From positions 1 through 64,000 of the forward strand of contig NZ_BDBQ01000021.1 of assembly GCF_001613065.1 (NCBI RefSeq): 64,000 nucleotides of DNA, written 5' to 3'. This stretch comes from Nocardia miyunensis NBRC 108239 (GTDB lineage Bacteria > Actinomycetota > Actinomycetes > Mycobacteriales > Mycobacteriaceae). Within the stretch, counting starts at the first letter, position 1. Each line of letters starts with the position of its first letter. The notes below the pieces were generated by a model. It saw only the letters and a list, made by a program, of their open reading frames with translations. It did no database searches and was not told the DNA's origin. This document shows positions 16,427 through 27,751 of the stretch, piece after piece. Both the position numbers and the translations under genes were made by a program.

Positions 16427-17521
16427 ATGACGACCGCCACGGAACGCCCCGCGCCCGCACAACGGGCCACGGCCTTCCATACGTTGACCGTGTCGGCTGT
16501 GGAACGGCTCTGTGATGACGCTGCGGCCGTCACCTTCGCGGTCCCCGACGATCTGCGTGAGCGATTCGCCTTCCGGCCCGGACAGTTCCTCACCCTGCGA
16601 CGGGTGGTCGACGGCGTGGAACATCGGCGTTCGTACTCGATCTGCTCGCCGATCGGACAGGCCCCGCGGGTCGGCGTGCGGGAAGTCTGCGCGGGCCTGT
16701 TCTCTCGCTGGCTCGTCCGCGACGTAGCCCCGGGGGACCGGGTGGAGGTACAGGAGCCGGCCGGTACCTTCACCGCCGACCCCGGGGTCACCGGACGGCA
16801 CCTGCTCATCGGGGCAGGTTCGGGCATCACCCCGTTGCTGTCCATTGCCGCCTCGGTCCTGACCGACCCGGCCGCACATGTCACCTTGCTCTACGGCAAC
16901 CGGCGGACGCGGTCGGTGATGTTCGCCGACGAGATCGCCGACCTCAAAGACCGCTACGGCGCACGGCTTTCGGTGATCCACGCTCTGTCGCGGGAACCAC
17001 GCGATGTGGAACTGTTCTCCGGTCGGCTGGACGCGGAACGCATCCGGGGAATCCTCACCGAGCTGGTTCCACTCGACGCGATCGACCACGCCTGGCTCTG
17101 CGGACCGCTCGGCATGGTGACCGACGCTGCTGGTGTCCTGGAAGAACTGGGCCTGGACAAGTCGCACATCCATCGCGAGCTGTTCTACGTGGGCGACGCA
17201 CCACCGCCGCCGGACCGTCATCCCGAATCGAGCTCGAGTGGTCCCACCAGCCGCGTCACCATCACCCTGAACGGGCGCTCCACCACTGCCGACCTTCCAC
17301 GCGACCGCACCATCCTGGATGCCGCCGAACAGGTCAGGTCCGATCTGCCCTTCGCCTGCAAGGGCGGCGTCTGCGGCACCTGCCGCGCACTGGTCTGCGA
17401 CGGCGCGGCCGATATGCGCCGCAACTACGCCCTGGAGGACGACGAGGTCGCCGCCGGCTTCGTGCTCACCTGCCAGACCTATTCGAACTCAGAGACTTTG
17501 ACGGTCGATTTCGACCGCTGA
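16427..17521 (+). CDS. paaE: Phenylacetyl-CoA epoxidase reductase PaaE
   Basis: PaaE passes electrons from NADPH through FAD and a 2Fe-2S centre to PaaA. The 364-residue product has an FAD domain (RRSYSICSPI near residue 66), a nucleotide domain (GAGSGITPLLSIAASVLTDP near 125, ending WLCGPLGMVTDA near 223) and a plant-type ferredoxin domain at the C-terminus (CKGGVCGTCRALVC, final Cys in FVLTCQTY). ATG 16427 lies 2 bp after the paaD stop. Confidence 0.95.
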   Translation: MTTATERPAPAQRATAFHTLTVSAVERLCDDAAAVTFAVPDDLRERFAFRPGQFLTLRRVVDGVEHRRSYSICSPIGQAPRVGVREVCAGLFSRWLVRDVAPGDRVEVQEPAGTFTADPGVTGRHLLIGAGSGITPLLSIAASVLTDPAAHVTLLYGNRRTRSVMFADEIADLKDRYGARLSVIHALSREPRDVELFSGRLDAERIRGILTELVPLDAIDHAWLCGPLGMVTDAAGVLEELGLDKSHIHRELFYVGDAPPPPDRHPESSSSGPTSRVTITLNGRSTTADLPRDRTILDAAEQVRSDLPFACKGGVCGTCRALVCDGAADMRRNYALEDDEVAAGFVLTCQTYSNSETLTVDFDR

Positions 17522-17546
17522 CCGCGTTCACAGAAGGATCCCGCCC

Positions 17547-18854
17547 ATGAGCATCGCTGCTCCCGCACCCGACATCTCCGACGCCGGTATCGAGTTCGCC
17601 GACCGGGACCGCATCGCGGCCCTGCAGCTCGAGCGTATGCGCTGGTCACTGAACCACGCGTACACCAATGTGCCGCACTACCGCGCGGCCTTCGACGCGG
17701 TCGGCGTGCACCCGTCGGATCTGCGTGCGCTGTCAGATCTCGCGCGCTTCCCCTTCACCACCAAGACAGAGTTGCGTGCGAACTATCCGTTCGGAATGTT
17801 CGCGGTCCCCCGCGGCGAGGTGAGCCGTATCCATGCGTCCTCCGGAACCACCGGCAGGCCGACCGTTGTCGGCTACACCCGCCGCGATCTGGACAACTGG
17901 GCGAACTTGATCGCTCGAAGCTTGCATGCCGGTGGAGTGAACCCCGGCGATATCGTCCACATCGCTTACGGCTATGGCTTGTTCACCGGTGGACTGGGAG
18001 CGCACTACGGTGCCGAGCGACTCGGATGCACCGTGATTCCGATGTCGGGCGGAATGACCGAGCGGCAGATCCAGATCATCCAGGACTTCCGGCCGGACGC
18101 CATCATGGTCACGCCTTCCTACATGCTCACCATGGTCGACGCCATGGTCGAACGCGGTATCGACCCCTCGTCGACCTCGCTGCGCACCGGTGTGTTCGGC
18201 GCGGAACCGTGGACCGAGTCCATGCGCACCGAACTCGAGCGGAAGTTGAGCATCGAAGCCGTCGACATCTACGGCTTGTCGGAGGTCATGGGTCCCGGCG
18301 TGGCGATGGAGTGCGCCGAGAGCAAGGACGGCCTGCACATCTGGGAAGACCACTTCTATCCCGAGGTGATCGACCCCGAGAGCGGTGAAGTCCTACCGGA
18401 CGGCGCGGAGGGCGAACTCGTCTTTACCTCGTTGACCAAGGAGGCCTTCCCGGTAATCCGTTACCGCACAAGGGATCTCACCAGGTTACTGCCCGGAACA
18501 GCCCGCAGTGTGCGCCGGATGCAGAAGATCACCGGGCGCAGCGATGACATGATCATCCTGCGCGGAGTGAACCTGTTCCCCTCGCAGATCGAAGAGCTCA
18601 TCCTCGCGGTTCCGGCGCTGTCACCGCAATTTCAATGTGTGCTCGACAGGCCGGATCGGCTGGACCGTTTGACTGTTCGGGTCGAGTGCCGTGCCGACGC
18701 CGCCGCCGACGATCGAACAGCTGCGGCTGTGGCGTTGAAGCAGCAGATCAAGAATCGAATCGGTGTGAGCGTCGTTGTCGATGTCCTGACCCCTGACTCG
18801 ATCGATCGGTCGGTCGGTAAAGCGCGGCGACTGGTGGACAATCGTCCGGAATGA
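17547..18854 (+). CDS. paaK: Phenylacetate-CoA ligase PaaK
   Basis: PaaK starts the pathway by making phenylacetyl-CoA from phenylacetate, ATP and CoA. The 435-residue length is typical. Seen: the ATP loop IHASSGTTGRPTVVGYT (about residue 95), YGLFTGGLGAHYGAERLGCT, the YGLSEVMGPGVAMEC adenine-binding segment, YRTRDLTRLLPG, and a C-terminal lid with GRSDDMIILRGVNLFPSQIE. RBS AGAAGGA is upstream of the ATG. It is the last gene of the plus-strand operon and converges on an amidohydrolase gene 209 bp away. Confidence 0.95.
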   Translation: MSIAAPAPDISDAGIEFADRDRIAALQLERMRWSLNHAYTNVPHYRAAFDAVGVHPSDLRALSDLARFPFTTKTELRANYPFGMFAVPRGEVSRIHASSGTTGRPTVVGYTRRDLDNWANLIARSLHAGGVNPGDIVHIAYGYGLFTGGLGAHYGAERLGCTVIPMSGGMTERQIQIIQDFRPDAIMVTPSYMLTMVDAMVERGIDPSSTSLRTGVFGAEPWTESMRTELERKLSIEAVDIYGLSEVMGPGVAMECAESKDGLHIWEDHFYPEVIDPESGEVLPDGAEGELVFTSLTKEAFPVIRYRTRDLTRLLPGTARSVRRMQKITGRSDDMIILRGVNLFPSQIEELILAVPALSPQFQCVLDRPDRLDRLTVRVECRADAAADDRTAAAVALKQQIKNRIGVSVVVDVLTPDSIDRSVGKARRLVDNRPE

Positions 18855-19063
18855 CCTCGAGGCCTCGACGACAGGAAAGGTTGCGAGGAATTCGTGGTTC
18901 CGATTCCCCCGACCGTTCCGAAGCGGCACATCCGGCATGTACCGGCCCCTTGTGTCACCGGCGAATCGGCGCCGTAGGTTCGACGCTCGCGACCGGGCCG
19001 GCTGCCCAACGCCGAGTACCGGGTATGCCGAAGGGCCGGTAGCCGATTCGATGGATGTGCACT

Positions 19064-20215
19064 TCAGTGCGGATGTGATGGATGCTGTTCCGCGAAATCG
19101 ACTGCGGTCCATGCCATTGCGATAGCGCCATCGATAACGGCCCTGTCGGCTGCCGGGCCGACGCACGCGTCGGCGAACTCGGGCTGGTGGTTGACCGCGG
19201 GATGACAGTCCAGGCCGAGCATGGGGTGAATGGTGGGCACTACGTGCGAGACGTTGCCCATATCGGTCGCGGCCCCCGCCAATCCGTCCGGCAGATCTGG
19301 AAAGATGCGACCGAGCGCTTCCGCGTTGGCACGGTATCGAGCAAGCAGAGTGGTGTCCGGGCGCAGGTCCGCGTAGTTCGGTCCGTTGGGCGTGATCGAC
19401 ATGGTGCATCCGGTGGCCAGCGCCCCGGCCTCGAAGCAGCGTTTCACGCGCGCAGTGAGCGTGGCGAGTGCCTCCGCGGTATCGGAGCGGACGATCCAGC
19501 GCCCGGACGCGGTATCAGGGATGACGTTGACGGCGGTTCCGGCATCGGTGACGATGCCCTGAATCCGGTCGGCTCCCCGAGTTTGCTGCCGCAGTTGGCC
19601 TATCGCTACCTGCGCGATGAGCATCGCGTCGGCAGCGTTGACCCCCAGTTCGGGATAAGCCCCGGCATGGGCGGGTTTGCCTGTGTACGCAACTTCGAAC
19701 TGGGACACCGCGGTGCCGGGCATCGCCGCCATCTCGACGGCGGCGGGGTGGACCATCATCGCCGCGTGCAGCCCGTCGAAGGCGCCGCGTTCGAGCATGA
19801 GGATCTTCCCGCCGCCGCCCTCCTCGGCAGGGGTGCCGAGGAGAGTGACGGTCAACCCCAACTCGTCGACGCCCTCGGCCAGACCGAGGGCGGCACCGAC
19901 GCCGGCTGCGGCGATGATGTTGTGACCGCACGCGTGACCGATCTCGGGGAGGGCGTCGTACTCGGCGCAAATTCCGACGTGCACCGGACCCGATCCGATC
20001 GTGGCACGCACCGCCGTGGGCAGGCCATAGCAGCCGTGCTGCACCTCGAAGCCCCCGCCACGGAGTTCGTCGGCGATCCACTCACTTGCCCGGTGTTCTT
20101 CGAATCCCAATTCAGGGTTCGCATGGATACGGTGAGACAACCCCAGAAGCGTCCCTTCGTATCGTCGAATCCTCTGCTCGACAGCAGCTTTCGCATTGGT
20201 GTCCGAGACGGTCAT
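19064..20215 (-). CDS. M20D-type amidohydrolase
   Basis: The 383-residue product resembles AbgA/AbgB and hippurate-type metal-dependent amidohydrolases, which split amide bonds of N-acyl amino acids. Metal-ligand motifs are visible: CAEYDALPEIGHACGHNI (about residues 82-99), the catalytic Glu in GTPAEEGGGGK (about 126), and HPAAV. The dimerisation domain follows (YTGKPAHAGAYPELGVNAAD). The start overlaps the aldehyde dehydrogenase stop as ATGA, so it belongs to the GMC-ALDH operon. Its substrate is not evident from sequence. Confidence 0.85.
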   Translation of the reverse strand: MTVSDTNAKAAVEQRIRRYEGTLLGLSHRIHANPELGFEEHRASEWIADELRGGGFEVQHGCYGLPTAVRATIGSGPVHVGICAEYDALPEIGHACGHNIIAAAGVGAALGLAEGVDELGLTVTLLGTPAEEGGGGKILMLERGAFDGLHAAMMVHPAAVEMAAMPGTAVSQFEVAYTGKPAHAGAYPELGVNAADAMLIAQVAIGQLRQQTRGADRIQGIVTDAGTAVNVIPDTASGRWIVRSDTAEALATLTARVKRCFEAGALATGCTMSITPNGPNYADLRPDTTLLARYRANAEALGRIFPDLPDGLAGAATDMGNVSHVVPTIHPMLGLDCHPAVNHQPEFADACVGPAADRAVIDGAIAMAWTAVDFAEQHPSHPH

Positions 20216-21645
20216 GAGAGTGTCGACGCAGTCGCGGGAGCCGTGTGAATCGTTGCGGGACGGGTAGCGGCGTCATATGCCGCTCGGGCTCCGGTCGCCC
20301 CCATGCCGCTGTCGCCTGCGGGCTCATAGAGCCGCTCCGGGCCACCGCCCTGCCACTGGTTGATCCAGGTCACTCCGGCGGGGATGGTGGCGGCCGCGGC
20401 GGCGTGGTCGGCGTTGTGCGTGTAGACGGTGGCCCCGAGAGCGAAGCGTGACGAACTTGCCCGCTCGAGCGCCTCCTCGAACGAGGAGACGACAACGACC
20501 GGGGCGATCGGGCCGAATGTTTCCTCGGTCATCACGAGCATGGAATCGTCGACATCGGTGAGGACGGTGGCCGGGTAGAAGAATCCCTTCCGCTCCGGAA
20601 TTTCGCCGCCGATGCGGACTCGGGCTCCGCGCCCGACGGCATCGGTCACGTGCCGGTGCACGATATCGCGCTGGCGTGCGTCGACCAACGGCCCCAGCAC
20701 TGTTCCGGCGTCGTGGCCGTCACCGAGGGCATAGGTGGACGCGGCGTCGACCAGGGCATCGACGAACTCTTCGGCGATATCCCGGTGGACATAGATGCGT
20801 TCCATGGACGTGCAGATCTGCCCGGTGTTGACGAACGCGCCGAACGCGACCGCGGCGGCAGTGGCGACCGGATCGACATCGGCGTCGACGACGACCGGGT
20901 CCTTGCCGCCGAGTTCGAGGATCGACCGGCACAACCGCCCACCAGTGCCGGCACCGATGCGGCGGCCCGCCTCGACGGACCCTGTGAAGTGCACCAGCCG
21001 GATCTGATCGTGCTCGACCAGCGGCGCCCCCGCCCGGGCGTCACCGAGGACGAGGTTGACCACACCCGCGGGCAACGGCGACAACTCGAACAACCGGGCG
21101 GTGGACAGCGGTGATCGTTCGGACGGCTTGACCACGACGGTGTTGCCCGAGGCGAGCAGCGGCCCGAGCGCACCCAGCACCATCGGTACCGGGAAGTTCC
21201 ACGGAGTGATCACGGCGGTGGCGCCCAGCGGGTGACGCAGGATCGTCGTCGCGCCGCCGTCCGCGCCGGGGAGAGTTTCGGCGAACGGATAGCTCAGGGC
21301 TTCTTCGGCCGCGGCCCGAAACCCCTGGACACTGCCGTCGATGAACGTTCTGCCGAGGGCGACCGGCTTGCCCATTTCCCGACATTCGAGCGCCGCGAGT
21401 TCCTCGGCATGCGCAGCGATCTCCGTGGCCCACCGGGTCAGGTATTCCACGCGTTGCGCGACCGGCAGCTCCGCCCACCCGGGCTGCGCCGCCACGGCCG
21501 CATCGACGGCGCGGTCGACATCGTCGGCCGATCCGCCGGGATAGCGCGCGATCACCTCTTCGGTGGCGGGGTTCACCAGATCGCGCACCGACGCGCTCTG
21601 GGAGTTCTCCCATTTTCCACCGATCGAGTTCTGCAAGGTCTTCAT
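20212..21645 (-). CDS. NAD(P)-dependent aldehyde dehydrogenase
   Basis: This is a 477-residue member of the classical ALDH superfamily. Catalytic residues are present: Asn in TPWNFPVPMVLGAL, Glu in LELGGKDPVVVDADVD and Cys in FVNTGQICTSMERIYVHRDI. The longer frame to 21852 overlaps the GMC gene; the ATG at 21645, with GGAAGG about 12 bp upstream, gives a normal N-terminus. It lies 32 bp downstream of the GMC oxidoreductase and overlaps the amidohydrolase. A likely role is to oxidise the aldehyde made by the GMC enzyme. A betaine-aldehyde type is possible but not shown. Confidence 0.88.
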   Translation of the reverse strand: MKTLQNSIGGKWENSQSASVRDLVNPATEEVIARYPGGSADDVDRAVDAAVAAQPGWAELPVAQRVEYLTRWATEIAAHAEELAALECREMGKPVALGRTFIDGSVQGFRAAAEEALSYPFAETLPGADGGATTILRHPLGATAVITPWNFPVPMVLGALGPLLASGNTVVVKPSERSPLSTARLFELSPLPAGVVNLVLGDARAGAPLVEHDQIRLVHFTGSVEAGRRIGAGTGGRLCRSILELGGKDPVVVDADVDPVATAAAVAFGAFVNTGQICTSMERIYVHRDIAEEFVDALVDAASTYALGDGHDAGTVLGPLVDARQRDIVHRHVTDAVGRGARVRIGGEIPERKGFFYPATVLTDVDDSMLVMTEETFGPIAPVVVVSSFEEALERASSSRFALGATVYTHNADHAAAAATIPAGVTWINQWQGGGPERLYEPAGDSGMGATGARAAYDAATRPATIHTAPATASTLS

Positions 21646-21677
21646 GTGAAAGGTGTTGCCTTCCTTGTGATTCGAGT

Positions 21678-23240
21678 TCAGCGGATACGGTCGGCCATGA
21701 GCTCGCCGACCATGATCGCGGTCAGATTGGTGTTGGCTCGCGGAACGGACGGGAAGATCGACGCGTCGACCACCCGCAAACCGTCGGTTCCGAGCACCCG
21801 GCACGAGGGGTCGACCACGGTGTCCGCGTTCCCGGTGGCACCCATCCGGCACGTACTGGTGGCGTGCTGAACATCGCTCACGGTCGCGAGCAAGTGGTCG
21901 TCGAGCTCGCTGTCACTGTCGAGCACCGCGAACAGGGCCTTGTTCTCGGCCTCGAGCGGCCCATGGGTGATGGCGGCGACCGCCGGGTCACGAGCGAGTT
22001 CGACCAGGTCGCGTATTCCGTCGCGCAAACGGGACAGGTCCCGCTCGTCGGAGAGCATCCGGGAGTGGATCTGTGGTTGATCCGCCGGATCGGTCGAGGT
22101 CAGCGTCAACGTGCCGCGGGAGTACACCTGATTCACCCAGACGCCGAACGCACCTGCCAGCGCGCGCATATCCGGGTTGGCCATGGCCACGACGTTCTGA
22201 TTCTGCGATACGAACATCATGTCGCCGACGGGAGCGCCGGGCTTGCTGGTGTAGCGGACGCAGACGTTGGTGTGCCGGTCGTCCGGGCTCTGGATCCCCG
22301 CCTCGTCGATCAGCGGAATCGACACCACCGCCATCGGATGGTCCTGCAGACCGTACCCGACTGGAAGGTCTTGGCGCACAGCGATTCCCAGCGAACGCAG
22401 CTGGCCGGACGGACCGATTCCGGACCGCAGGAGGATTGCCGGGGAGTGGACCGCACCGGCGCTCAATATCACCTCGTCGGCGTGCTCGGTCACCACGGTG
22501 CCGTCGACGATGATTCGGACGCCGATCGCGCGGTCTCCGGCGAAAATCACCCGGTCGACGAGGGCGTCGCCACGGATCGTCAAGGTCGAGGAATCGCGGG
22601 CGGCCTCGAGGTAGGCGTCGTTGACCGACACTCGCCGGCCGGACCGCGAGTTGATCGGGTAGGGCGAGACTCCCATCGCATGGGGTGCGTTGACGTCCGC
22701 GGCCCAAGCATGACCGGCCGACAGGGCGGCCTTGCACAGTGCGGTATCGACAGACCCCCAGTTCTCTTGTGACATGCGGTAAATCGGAGTCGGGCCACCG
22801 CGACCGTGATAGGGCTCGGCGCCGAACTCCTCGTCGTCTTCGAGCTTGGCGAAGTACGGCAGGACGTCGTCGGGCCCCCAACCCGCGCAACCCCAGCCGA
22901 CCCAATCGTCGAAATCCTCCATCGGGGGACGAATCGCGATCTGTCCATTGATCGACGAGCTGCCGCCGACCCCCCGGCCACGCCAGTAGGGCGCAGCCGC
23001 CTGCTTCTCGGTCCGCGCCGCGTCGAGCCCCGTCCACACCAGATTTTCGACCGCCGTCGGGTCGAGCAACGCCCTGATCGGGTTGGGTGAGCGCCACGCG
23101 GGGTGCATGTGCGCCGAGCGATAGTCCGGTCCCGCCTCGAGGAGCAGCACCCGCTTGCCTTTGTCCGCGGAACGGACCGCGAGCGCGCACCCTGCCGAAC
23201 CCGCACCTACCACGATGATGTCCCAGGCTGTCTCGGTCAC
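21678..23240 (-). CDS. GMC-family FAD oxidoreductase (choline/alcohol dehydrogenase type)
   Basis: The 520-residue flavoenzyme should oxidise an alcohol to an aldehyde. Seen: FAD motif IIVVGAGSAGCALAVR (about residues 9-24), GMC signature 1 GRGVGGSSSINGQIAIRP (about 89), signature 2 ILSAGAVHSPAILLRSGIG (about 259), and the C-terminal active-site region with His (SDVQHATSTCRMG) and NTNLTAIMVGE. Assignment to choline is tempting because the divergent regulator is GbsR-like, but GMC enzymes act on many alcohols. Confidence 0.9.
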   Translation of the reverse strand: MTETAWDIIVVGAGSAGCALAVRSADKGKRVLLLEAGPDYRSAHMHPAWRSPNPIRALLDPTAVENLVWTGLDAARTEKQAAAPYWRGRGVGGSSSINGQIAIRPPMEDFDDWVGWGCAGWGPDDVLPYFAKLEDDEEFGAEPYHGRGGPTPIYRMSQENWGSVDTALCKAALSAGHAWAADVNAPHAMGVSPYPINSRSGRRVSVNDAYLEAARDSSTLTIRGDALVDRVIFAGDRAIGVRIIVDGTVVTEHADEVILSAGAVHSPAILLRSGIGPSGQLRSLGIAVRQDLPVGYGLQDHPMAVVSIPLIDEAGIQSPDDRHTNVCVRYTSKPGAPVGDMMFVSQNQNVVAMANPDMRALAGAFGVWVNQVYSRGTLTLTSTDPADQPQIHSRMLSDERDLSRLRDGIRDLVELARDPAVAAITHGPLEAENKALFAVLDSDSELDDHLLATVSDVQHATSTCRMGATGNADTVVDPSCRVLGTDGLRVVDASIFPSVPRANTNLTAIMVGELMADRIR

Positions 23241-23311
23241 TGCAAACCTCCGTAATCAGTTGTGCGAATGAGGTCTCCGGGAAGCGCCGGGTTCCTGCCG
23301 AGTATGATTCC

Positions 23312-23345
23312 GAACACAGAGTGTTCAGTCAAGAGTGAATATTCA
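23312..23345. promoter_or_regulatory. Two dyads in the GMC/GbsR divergent promoter
   Basis: GAACAC-AGA-GTGTTC (23312-23326) is a perfect inverted repeat with 6 bp arms. Ten bp later TGAATATTCA (23336-23345) is a perfect 10 bp palindrome. Both lie in the 133 bp between the divergent starts, where a MarR/GbsR dimer would be expected to bind. Confidence 0.55.
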
Positions 23346-23373
23346 ATTTATTCTGATCGAATTGGAGGTGGTG

Positions 23374-23856
23374 ATGTCGACACCGGTCGGCGACAGCGAC
23401 AAGGTTTCCCTCATCGAGGACTTCGGTGTGCGTATCGGCGGTGCGATGGGCTGGCCTCCCATGGCCGGCCGAGCCGCAGGCGTGCTGATGCTCAGCGATG
23501 CCCCGATGACCCTGACGCAACTTCAGCAAGCCCTCGATGCGAGCAAGGGCTCGGTGTCCGAGACGACCCGGTTGCTCATCACCGCCGGCACCGTCGAGCG
23601 ATTCAAAGAGCCCGGCAGTCGCCAGTTCGTCTTCCGGTGGCGCGACGACGCCTGGATCGGATGCCTGCAGCACCAGCTCGAGCAGACCGCCGAATTGCTG
23701 GAGCTGGCGCAGACCGCCCGAACGCGCGGCAGCGCCCTTGCGCCTGGGCAGCGCGCCCGCTTCCATGCGATGCACGAGTACTACAGCTTCATGGTCAGCC
23801 GACTCGAGAGGCTGCTCGCCGAATACACGGCACAGGTCGATACGGGCCGGCGGTGA
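23374..23856 (+). CDS. GbsR/MarR-family transcriptional regulator
   Basis: The 160-residue product resembles GbsR-type regulators: an N-terminal helix with GMGWPPMAGR-like wording (AMGWPPMAGRAAGVLMLS), a winged helix (MTLTQLQQALDASKGSVSET, then the wing EPGSRQFVFRWRDD), and a C-terminal coiled-coil dimer helix. The ATG at 23374 is preceded by GGAGGTGGTG. It is divergent from the GMC-ALDH-amidohydrolase operon and probably controls it. GbsR of Bacillus senses choline; whether this one does is inference only. Confidence 0.85.
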   Translation: MSTPVGDSDKVSLIEDFGVRIGGAMGWPPMAGRAAGVLMLSDAPMTLTQLQQALDASKGSVSETTRLLITAGTVERFKEPGSRQFVFRWRDDAWIGCLQHQLEQTAELLELAQTARTRGSALAPGQRARFHAMHEYYSFMVSRLERLLAEYTAQVDTGRR

Positions 23857-23904
23857 CGATCGGCCGACTGCGATGACACGCGATGTGGACCTGGTCAGGG
23901 GGCG

Positions 23905-26431
<2,527 letters not shown>

Positions 26432-27751
26432 CTACAGCCTCCCCAGCACGGCGATCGGGTTCTCGATGTAGTCACCGAACAGTCGGAGGAATCCGCCGGC
26501 GGTGCCACCGTCGCAGACCCGGTGGTCGAAGCTCAGCGAGATCTGGGCAATCTTGCGGACCGTCAGTTCTCCGTCGGCGGCCCAGGGCCGGTCGATGATG
26601 CGGCCGACGCCGAGGATCGCGGCCTCGGGATGGTTGATGATCGGCGTGGATCCGTCGACGCCGAAGACCCCATAGTTGTTGAGGGTGAAGGTGCCCCCGG
26701 CCAACCGGGCGGGAGAGAGCTTGCCGTCGCGCGCCAGCGCGGTGGTCTCCCGTAACTGTCGTGCGAGCTCGACGGTGGAGTGGGAATCGGCGTGCTCGAT
26801 GACCGGGACGACCAGACCGCGCGGGGTTTGGGCGGCGATCCCGAGGTGCACGTGTCCGAACCGGACGATCTCGTTCTGCTCGTTGTCGACAGTGGAGTTG
26901 AGTTCCGGGTACTGCGTCAGCGCGGCGATCGTCAACCGGGCCATCAGGGCCATCAGGGTGATCTTCTCCCCGTCGGGCAGCGTCGCGTCGATCGCGCGAC
27001 GGGCGGCGAGCAGAGCGGTGGTATCGACATCCACCCAAGTGGTGGCATCCGGAATCTCACGGCGACTGGTCGACAGCTTGTCGGCCACCGCCTTGCGGAG
27101 ACCCTTGATCGGAATCCGCAGCTCGCGCAGATCCCCGGGCCCGCCGACGGTATCTGTACGCTCGGTCCCGGGTGAGGTCCGGGCTCGTTCGACATCGGCA
27201 CGGTTGATGATTCCGCCGGGCCCGGTGCCCCGCAATGCTGTCAGGTCGACGTTGTGTTCTCGCGCCAGTTTGCGCACCACCGGCGATATCACCCGAGGTG
27301 CCGCCGCCGTGGACAGCATTCCGGGAGACGCAGGCGCGCTCGGTGCAGGCTCGTGGCCGGGCGCGGTGCGGTGCACGCGGCGCCGCCCCGTGCGGGTGTC
27401 CTCGCTGGTGCCGTAGCCGATGAGGACGTTGCCGGATCCGGCGCGTTCCTCCGTCCGGTACTGCTCGTGTGCGGAAGGCGTGGGAGCCTCGGCGGTGCCG
27501 GTGGCGGACTCGGCCCCGCTGACAGTGATCAGCGGGGTGCCGACTTTCAGCGTCGCGCCTTCGGTGCCGTGCAGGCAGATCACTGTGCCCTCGAACGGAA
27601 TCGGCACCTCGACTGCGGCTTTGGCCGTTTCGACCTCGACGACCACCTGGTCGATGGTGACGGTGTCGCCGACCCCGACCTTCCATTCGGCGATGTCCGC
27701 CTCGGTGAGTCCCTCACCGAGATCGGGAAGCAGGAAGACCTGGTTGCTCAT
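26432..27751 (-). CDS. bkdC: Branched-chain 2-oxoacid dehydrogenase E2 (dihydrolipoyl acyltransferase)
   Basis: The 439-residue E2 core has one lipoyl domain (residues ~3-80, lipoyl Lys in VEVETAKAAVEVP), a peripheral subunit-binding domain (about 155-190, VRKLAREHNVDLTALRGTGP then GGIINRADVE), and the catalytic acyltransferase domain with the HxxxDG-like SLSFDHRVCDGG near residue 410. The ATG at 27751 overlaps the E1b stop. The upstream extension to 27991 lies within the E1b gene and is rejected. Confidence 0.92.
   Translation of the reverse strand: MSNQVFLLPDLGEGLTEADIAEWKVGVGDTVTIDQVVVEVETAKAAVEVPIPFEGTVICLHGTEGATLKVGTPLITVSGAESATGTAEAPTPSAHEQYRTEERAGSGNVLIGYGTSEDTRTGRRRVHRTAPGHEPAPSAPASPGMLSTAAAPRVISPVVRKLAREHNVDLTALRGTGPGGIINRADVERARTSPGTERTDTVGGPGDLRELRIPIKGLRKAVADKLSTSRREIPDATTWVDVDTTALLAARRAIDATLPDGEKITLMALMARLTIAALTQYPELNSTVDNEQNEIVRFGHVHLGIAAQTPRGLVVPVIEHADSHSTVELARQLRETTALARDGKLSPARLAGGTFTLNNYGVFGVDGSTPIINHPEAAILGVGRIIDRPWAADGELTVRKIAQISLSFDHRVCDGGTAGGFLRLFGDYIENPIAVLGRL

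Noticed and set aside
19064..23856. Naming the GMC and aldehyde dehydrogenase genes betA and betB
   Set aside because: Substrate specificity cannot be read from the sequence, and an amidohydrolase in the operon does not fit a plain choline-to-betaine pathway.
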